This document shows positions 59,728-64,000 of a stretch of DNA of 64,000 bases, one piece after another. The stretch covers positions 2,501-66,500 of the forward strand of contig JAOTOM010005059.1 of NCBI GenBank assembly GCA_034440615.1, written 5' to 3'. Position numbers and translations under genes: made by a program. The DNA comes from Ashinkailepas kermadecensis. Lineage: Eukaryota; Arthropoda; Thecostraca; Neolepadidae. Below the pieces are notes generated by a model, which worked only from the letters and a program-made list of their open reading frames with translations, had not been told where the DNA came from and did no database searches. The stretch's first letter is position 1. Every line of letters begins with the position of its first letter.

Positions 59728-61752
59728 ACGCACACGCACACGCACACGCACACGCACACACATACACACACACATATGTATATATATATATATATTGAGA
59801 TGGAGAGGGAGACTTGCACTGTGGTTCCGCCACGGGTCGCCAGGTTTACGTCCAGCGGAGGCTGTTGTCGCGTCAGCTTGTGCTTCCGACCAACGGAGAG
59901 ATGATGCTGGCTGACGGCGCGTACGTCGCGTTCACCGATTCCGTGTCGCCGGCAGACACCCGCTGCCAACACTCAGGTCAGCGGCACTCAGGTCAGCGGG
60001 ACACAGGTCAGTGGCACTGTTGTCAACGATAATTGGGACCGAGGTGGTCAGAGTGACGCAGGTCGGTGGGACCGAGGTAAGCGTGACCTAGACCAGTGGG
60101 ATCGAGGTAAGAGTGACGCAGGTCAGTGGAACTCGACGTCTGTCGAGGCTGCCAGAGACAGTGGCCCCGGGCCGGTTCCAGAAATTTCCATGGTTGCACA
60201 TGTCTGTAGGGGTGCCACTGCGAAAGAACCTGGAGGGTTCTTCCGCAGGAACCGGAAGGTAAAGAACCCTTTACCTTCCGAGGAGCTCCTCTGGCTGAAA
60301 ATTCGACGGGGTGCACTCGAGCCTTCCCAAAGGGACGCCTTTTCCCGGCTGGAGGTGCGCCACCTTCCATGGAGGCACATGCCCCAGTGCCGCCTTGCAT
60401 CCGCCCATGCAGTGGCCTAATCAAATCGGGAACATCGTCCCTGACGGGCTATGTGCCTGGGTGCTTTATGATCGTGGCAGTTGCCACGCCGTAAGTCAGC
60501 TAGCGATAGCGAGCTGCGTGGCGAGCTATACAGACCGTGACGAATAATTGATTTAGCCTATGTCCTTCGGCCAAGAGCGTTGTAGTTTATGGAAGGGTAT
60601 GCCATGGCTACTTGGAGGCATGGTTGTCGCGACGGATTTTGAATCGAGAGTACAAGAGGACTTTTAGTTTGATTTGAAATGAAATTGCCATGAAACGCCA
60701 CAGGCTTAAATTTCACGAAGTTTTGGGAGCGTCTCCACGTCCACCGAAGTGGTGGCGGCCACGCTTGTTCTGAGTTTTCAACATTCGAAAATGCATTCAC
60801 CAAATGGACGCCCATGCATTATTGTTAGCCTAACGATTTGTCCCGAATGTTCGCTGTTGACTTGGGGAGCGGCGTCGGAGCTAATCAGCACTGCTACGCA
60901 CTTCAAGCTGCTGTTGGACGAGCTGACCGTGCCGCTCGCCTGGTGCGTGACGTGTGCCGCGTGTGTCAGGCGGCGGCACTGTGACGTGTGCCGCGTGTGT
61001 CAGGCGGCGGCACTGTGACGTGTGCCGCGTGTGTCAGGCGGCGGCACTGTGACGTGTGCCGCGTGTGTCAGGCGGCGGCACTGTGACGTGTGCCGCGTGT
61101 GTCAGGTGGCGGCACTGTGACGTGTGCCGCGTGTGTCAGGCGGCGGCACTGTGACGTGTGCCGCGTGTGTCAGGTGGCGGCACTGTGACGTGTGTCGCTG
61201 TGTCAGGTGGCGGCACTGTGACGTGTGCCGCGTGTGTCAGGTGGCGGCACTGTGACGTGTGCCGCGTGTGTCAGGCGGTGGCACTGTGACGTGTGCCGCG
61301 TGTGTCAGGTGGCGGCACTGTGACGTGTGCCGCGTGTGTCAGGCGGCGGCACTGTGACGTGTGCCGCGTGTGTCAGGTGGCGGCACTGTGACGTGTGCCG
61401 CGTGTGTCAGGTGGCGGCACTGTGACGTGTGCCGCGTGTGTCAGGCGGCGGCACTGTGACGTGTGCCGCGTGTGTCAGGCGGCGGCACTGTGACGTGTGC
61501 CGCGTGTGTCAGGCGGCGGCACTGTGACGTGTGCCGCGTGTGTCAGGCGGCGGCACTGTGACGTTCGACGCTGGCGACGGCAGCAGCTGGTTTGACGCCG
61601 GCTCGTGGCGTCAGCGGTTCACTCCGTCTCCGGTGCCGGACGCCGAGCGCGTGCCCTGCCCGTCCGACCGCGTGCTGTTCCCGGACAACATCACGTACCG
61701 CGCACTGGTGGACCGCCCAGTCACGGTGGCGGCGCTCACGCTCGGACCGCAC
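53882..61752 (+). CDS. AMN: Amnionless, N-terminal part (four exons; continues past the window)
   Basis: Amnionless is a type I membrane protein that pairs with cubilin in endocytic uptake. Exons found: 53882-53933 (signal peptide MAASSVM followed by nine Leu and Ala), 54840-54979, 59844-59976, 61547-61752. Phases join cleanly (1, 0, 1, 0), giving 177 codons so far. The second exon has KSWGRDRNVDTGANWAGGRR then PCPGQVAHFP, the first W-x(n)-N-W-x(n)-PCP module. The third has LVLPTNGEMMLADGAYVAFT, matching the LLPLDGELVLASGA segment. The fourth has SSWFDAGSW then DAERVPCPSDRVLFPDN, matching the second module with DAERVPC. The order agrees with vertebrate amnionless. The cysteine-rich part, membrane segment and cytoplasmic tail should lie beyond 64000. 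Intron 2 contains a 3.2-kb transposon. Identification is by recognition, supported by the phase agreement. Confidence 0.9.
54561..54840. repeat. 68-bp repeat ending at the amnionless exon 2 acceptor
   Basis: Four copies (GTCGACAG at 54561, 54629, 54695, 54763; the next position, 54831, is the true acceptor GTCGGCAG). Each unit carries CACGTGACGTGTGACGTTGG. Confidence 0.94.
54840..54979 (+). CDS. AMN: Amnionless exon 2
   Basis: Acceptor GCTGTCGGCAG/CGACG; donor CTGGCG/GTGAGT. It abuts a 68-bp array whose units end with the same CTGTCGRCAG. Confidence 0.88.
55030..55555. repeat. 33-bp minisatellite in amnionless intron 2
   Basis: About 16 copies of TGCCCAGTCGTGTCGTACAC plus TTCACTCACACGC. It starts about 50 bp after the exon 2 donor. 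The unit is a multiple of three, hence long frames on both strands. Confidence 0.95.
55684..58901. mobile_element. Giant minisatellite-bodied hAT-like element, copy B (complete, 3218 bp)
   Basis: Left end CAGTGGCGTACCTAGG; right end reverse complement CAGTGGCGTACCGAGA. Perfect 8-bp target duplication ACTTCGGG at 55676-55683 and 58902-58909. The first ~650 bp are unique; 56340-58860 is a degenerate array of ~30-bp units of the form GGGGCCCCAGCGTGATTTTC, alternating with GACTTTTTGGG-type half-units. No transposase frame in any reading direction. It sits in amnionless intron 2. Confidence 0.92.
58910..59689. repeat. Intron sequence with an ~80-bp duplication
   Basis: CCGCTGTTTTGCCACATGTC near 59098 and again near 59179, each followed by GGGAATGCCCCACTCGGC, marks two copies of an ~80-bp unit. 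An AGGGGCGGATCCAGG segment at 59390 is a MITE-type end without a partner. Confidence 0.65.
59690..59798. repeat. CA / CG / CACGCA / TA microsatellite
   Basis: (CA)n, (CG)n, (CACACG)n and (TA)n blocks in a row, ending about 45 bp before amnionless exon 3. Confidence 0.95.
59844..59976 (+). CDS. AMN: Amnionless exon 3
   Basis: Acceptor GGTCGCCAG/GTTTAC; donor CACTCAG/GTCAGC, phase 1. The donor plus the last seven exon bases is tandemly repeated at 15-bp spacing just downstream. Confidence 0.88.
59968..60014. repeat. 15-bp repeat of the exon 3 donor
   Basis: CACTCAGGTCAGCGG occurs twice, followed by the variant GACACAGGTCAGTGG: the exon end plus donor repeated. Related CAGGTCGGTGGGACC text continues to about 60130. 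Confidence 0.85.
60167..60409. mobile_element. hAT-like MITE (243 bp)
   Basis: Left end CCGGGCCGGTTCCAG; right end reverse complement CATGGGCGGATGCAAG. Perfect 8-bp duplication CAGTGGCC at 60159-60166 and 60410-60417. Same family style as 51734-52805 and 11026-11296. Confidence 0.82.
60418..60945. other. Amnionless intron 3, unassigned part
   Basis: No exon or repeat recognised. Confidence 0.4.
60946..61564. repeat. 34-bp repeat of the amnionless exon 4 acceptor
   Basis: About 18 copies of GTGTGTCAGGCGGCGGCACT plus GTGACGTGTGCCGC. Each holds the acceptor GTGTGTCAG and the first 18 bases of exon 4; only the last copy continues into exon sequence (TTCGACG). Confidence 0.96.
61547..61752 (+). 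CDS. AMN: Amnionless exon 4
   Basis: Acceptor GTGTGTCAG/GCGGCGG; donor CCGCAC/GTGAGT, phase 0. The first 18 bases plus acceptor form the 34-bp array to its left; the donor is duplicated 56 bp downstream. Confidence 0.88.
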
Positions 61753-61845
61753 GTGAGTGGTGGCGCGCGCACGCTGTGAGTGGTGGCGCGCACACGCTCG
61801 GACCGCACGTGAGTGGTGGCGCGCACACGCTGTGAGTGGTGGTGT
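61741..61845. repeat. 56-bp duplication of the exon 4 donor
   Basis: CTCGGACCGCACGTGAGTGG is present at 61741 and again at 61797, so the exon end plus donor is duplicated. Confidence 0.88.
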
Positions 61846-62439
61846 TTCCGAGCTGATAATACACGGTACGAAATATGGTACATAGCAGAAGTTAGCATTA
61901 ATTATATGTGGACATAATTTATGCCGTTTCATTCAGTCCTTGCGTCAGGGAGGCTTATATTCTCGTGCACAAGGGGACGTTTCCCAAGCCTCGGTGAGGG
62001 TCATGTAAATATTCTCATCTTCTACTGGGATAAGTTTTTACTTCCATCTCCTTTCTTTTTCTGCCCCGGTACACATTTTCACGCATGGACACAGATTTAT
62101 TGTGGTGGCGGCTCTAATATGGCGTTGAAACATGTTTCTATGTATGCTTTTTTCGACAAAGAAGTGACAACATACTTCATATCAGGCTAGACAAAAATGT
62201 AGCCAAAATATGGCTTGGTATAGAGCAACCGCACAACCATACCGACAATCAACCAGGAAATATTTGGTCTCATACATCCCCTCATCCCCACCCTTTGCGA
62301 AGACGACCGAGAATCAATCACATGAGATAATATGACCCCCTGACATAGCCACTGCAAACACACATCGACATAACGACAAACGCGCCGTGACACCACGGCT
62401 GGCCAACTCCCACTGGCAGGTGGGGGATGGTGCCACACA
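61846..62439. other. Amnionless intron 4, unassigned part
   Basis: No further amnionless exon recognised. Confidence 0.4.
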
Positions 62440-62795
62440 GCCGGCAGCTGGAGAGGTGTCACACAACCGTCAGCTGGAGATGGTGTCACACAACCGTCAG
62501 CTGGAGATGGTGTCACACAACTGTCAGCTGGAGATGGTGTCACACAACCGTCAGCTGGAGATGGTGTCACACAACCGTCAGCTGGAGATGGTGTCACACA
62601 ACCGTCAGCTGGAGATGGTGTCACACAACTGTCAGCTGGAGATGGTGTCACACAACCGGCAGCTGGAGATGGTGTCACACAACCGTCAGCTGGAGATGGT
62701 GTCACACAACTGTCAGCTGGAGATGGTGTCACACAACTGGCAGCTGGAGATGGTGCCACACAACCGACAGCTGGAGATTGTGTCACACAACCGCC
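62440..62795. repeat. 27-bp minisatellite
   Basis: About 13 copies of CAGCTGGAGATGGTGTCACA plus CAACCGT; CAGCTG in every unit. The unit is a multiple of three with no stops, giving open frames on both strands. Confidence 0.95.
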
Positions 62796-63080
62796 GGGGC
62801 CTTGTGAACACCACCCATGGTGTTTTCGACACCGCCCCGGGTATTTTCTTCCTTGCTGACATTAATATCCAGATAACTAGATGCTACATAGCAGCCGTTG
62901 AGCTTTCAGCATTCAGTATTTACTGCGGCCGAGTTATGCGCCCTATGTACGATCAAGATATAATATCCGCCATGTTTATGTGCTGAGTGCGGTTTTCCAT
63001 TCCATCCATCGTTTTCATAACACGACACCCCTGCCACCTTATCGGGTTAATTGCCAGCTGACACTCACCGAACGCGGCTA
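62796..63080. other. Spacer, no gene seen
   Basis: No exon or repeat recognised. Confidence 0.4.
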
Positions 63081-63484
63081 CCGGACGGAACGGGACGGAA
63101 CGGGACGGAACGTAACGGGACGGAACGGGACGGAACGAAACGGGACGGAACGGGACGGGACGGAACGGAACGGAACGGAACGGGACGGAACGGGACGGAA
63201 CGGGACGGGACGGAACGGGACGGAACGGGACGGAACGGGACAGAACGGAACGGAACGGGACGGAACCGAACGGAATGGAATGGAACGGAACGGAACGGAA
63301 CGGAATTGAACGGAACGGGACGGAACGGAACTGGACGGGACACGGGACGGAACGGGACAGAACGGAACGGGACGGAACGGGACGGAACGGGACGGAACGG
63401 AACGGGACGGAACGGAACGGAACGGAACTGGACGGGACGGGACGGAACGGGACAGGACATGATAGGACAGGACAGGACAGGACC
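63081..63484. repeat. GGAAC/GGGAC pentanucleotide satellite
   Basis: About 400 bp of mixed (CGGAA)n and (CGGGA)n pentamers, ending in GGACA pentamers at 63455-63482. Confidence 0.96.
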
Positions 63485-63779
63485 CAGACAAGCTGCTGGT
63501 CGACACGAACATACACGACGGCAGTACATCCGACGGTCGTTCCGCAGACAGGCTGTTGGTCGACACTAACATCTAACGACACAACAGTCAACATACAATA
63601 CATCTCGATCTTCATGTTCCCAAAACCATTAGTCCCATCATGTTCGCACCGAACGGTGCGAACACTTCCAGACAATGCGTGTGCTTCCGCTCCCCACTTT
63701 TGCTGCTACCGGAACTTCGCCCATGAATGTCGCGCGTGTTGTAAAGTATGTGGAGCACAGAAGACGAGCCGTTCTGAGG
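63485..63779. repeat. Spacer with ~60-bp duplication
   Basis: AGACAAGCTGCTGGTCGACA (63486) and AGACAGGCTGTTGGTCGACA (63545) mark two diverged copies. A short inverted repeat GTTCGCACC/GGTGCGAAC lies at 63642-63663. No gene seen. Confidence 0.5.
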
Positions 63780-64000
63780 GGAACCAGGCCACCAGGCACA
63801 CAAAGGCCACTAAGTGGAGGAGAACACCACCAGGCCACCAGGCCACACAACACAGGCCACTACGGCGGTGGAGGAGAACACCACCAGGCCACCAGGCCAC
63901 ACAACACAGGCCACTACGGCGGTGGAGGAGAACACCACCAGGCCACCACGGCGGTGGAGGGGAATACTACCAGGCCATAACGGCGGTGGGGGAGAACACA
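63780..64000. repeat. Minisatellite running off the right edge
   Basis: Units of about 55 bp with GGAGAACACCACCAGGCCAC and CAGGCCACTACGGCGGTG; incomplete at the window end. Confidence 0.9.

Overview
This is a eukaryotic, animal-type window: genes have GT-AG introns, and tRNA-derived SINEs, LINE fragments, TIR transposons and very large minisatellites fill the space between exons. The three identified host genes (Beclin 1, amnionless, tubulin cofactor C), together with the repeat content, suggest an invertebrate, probably an arthropod such as a crustacean. The exact taxon is inference. No bacterial or viral gene organisation was seen.

Layout. 1-17040 is almost all repeats: microsatellites, 45-, 57-, 42- and 62-bp minisatellites, a 2-kb transposon copy, a broken LINE, and one C-terminal exon (2779-3075) of an uncharacterised protein family. 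17219-32776 (minus strand) holds a complete nine-exon Beclin 1 gene. All nine exons join in phase to give a predicted 440 residues. 33100-47530 is a transposon graveyard: a GTTAGG-rich AT-rich family, a 3.3-kb TIR element with a truncated second copy, a second LINE fragment and SINEs. 47957-49036 (plus) is an intronless TBCC gene. 53882 to beyond the right edge (plus) is the 5' part of amnionless, with four exons identified.

The most unusual feature is how the minisatellites sit relative to exons. In Beclin 1 and amnionless, arrays repeatedly begin or end exactly at a splice site, and in several cases the repeat unit contains the splice site plus 7-43 bases of the adjacent exon. Individual junctions have been copied from 2 to about 60 times. 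Five or six independent arrays have units of 31-34 bp. I propose exon-intron-border minisatellites as the main lead.

Other strong leads are: a non-autonomous hAT-like element of 3.2 kb whose body is a degenerate ~30-bp GGGGCCCC-type repeat (perfect 8-bp target duplication, two further partial copies); a two-palindrome fold-back element of 1.26 kb in Beclin intron 2; several smaller hAT-like MITEs with 8-bp duplications; and a 29-bp SINE insertion with a 14-bp duplication.

The long open frames over repeats are by-products of repeat units that lack stop codons and are not annotated as genes. All family assignments rest on recognition of the sequence by eye; no search was run.
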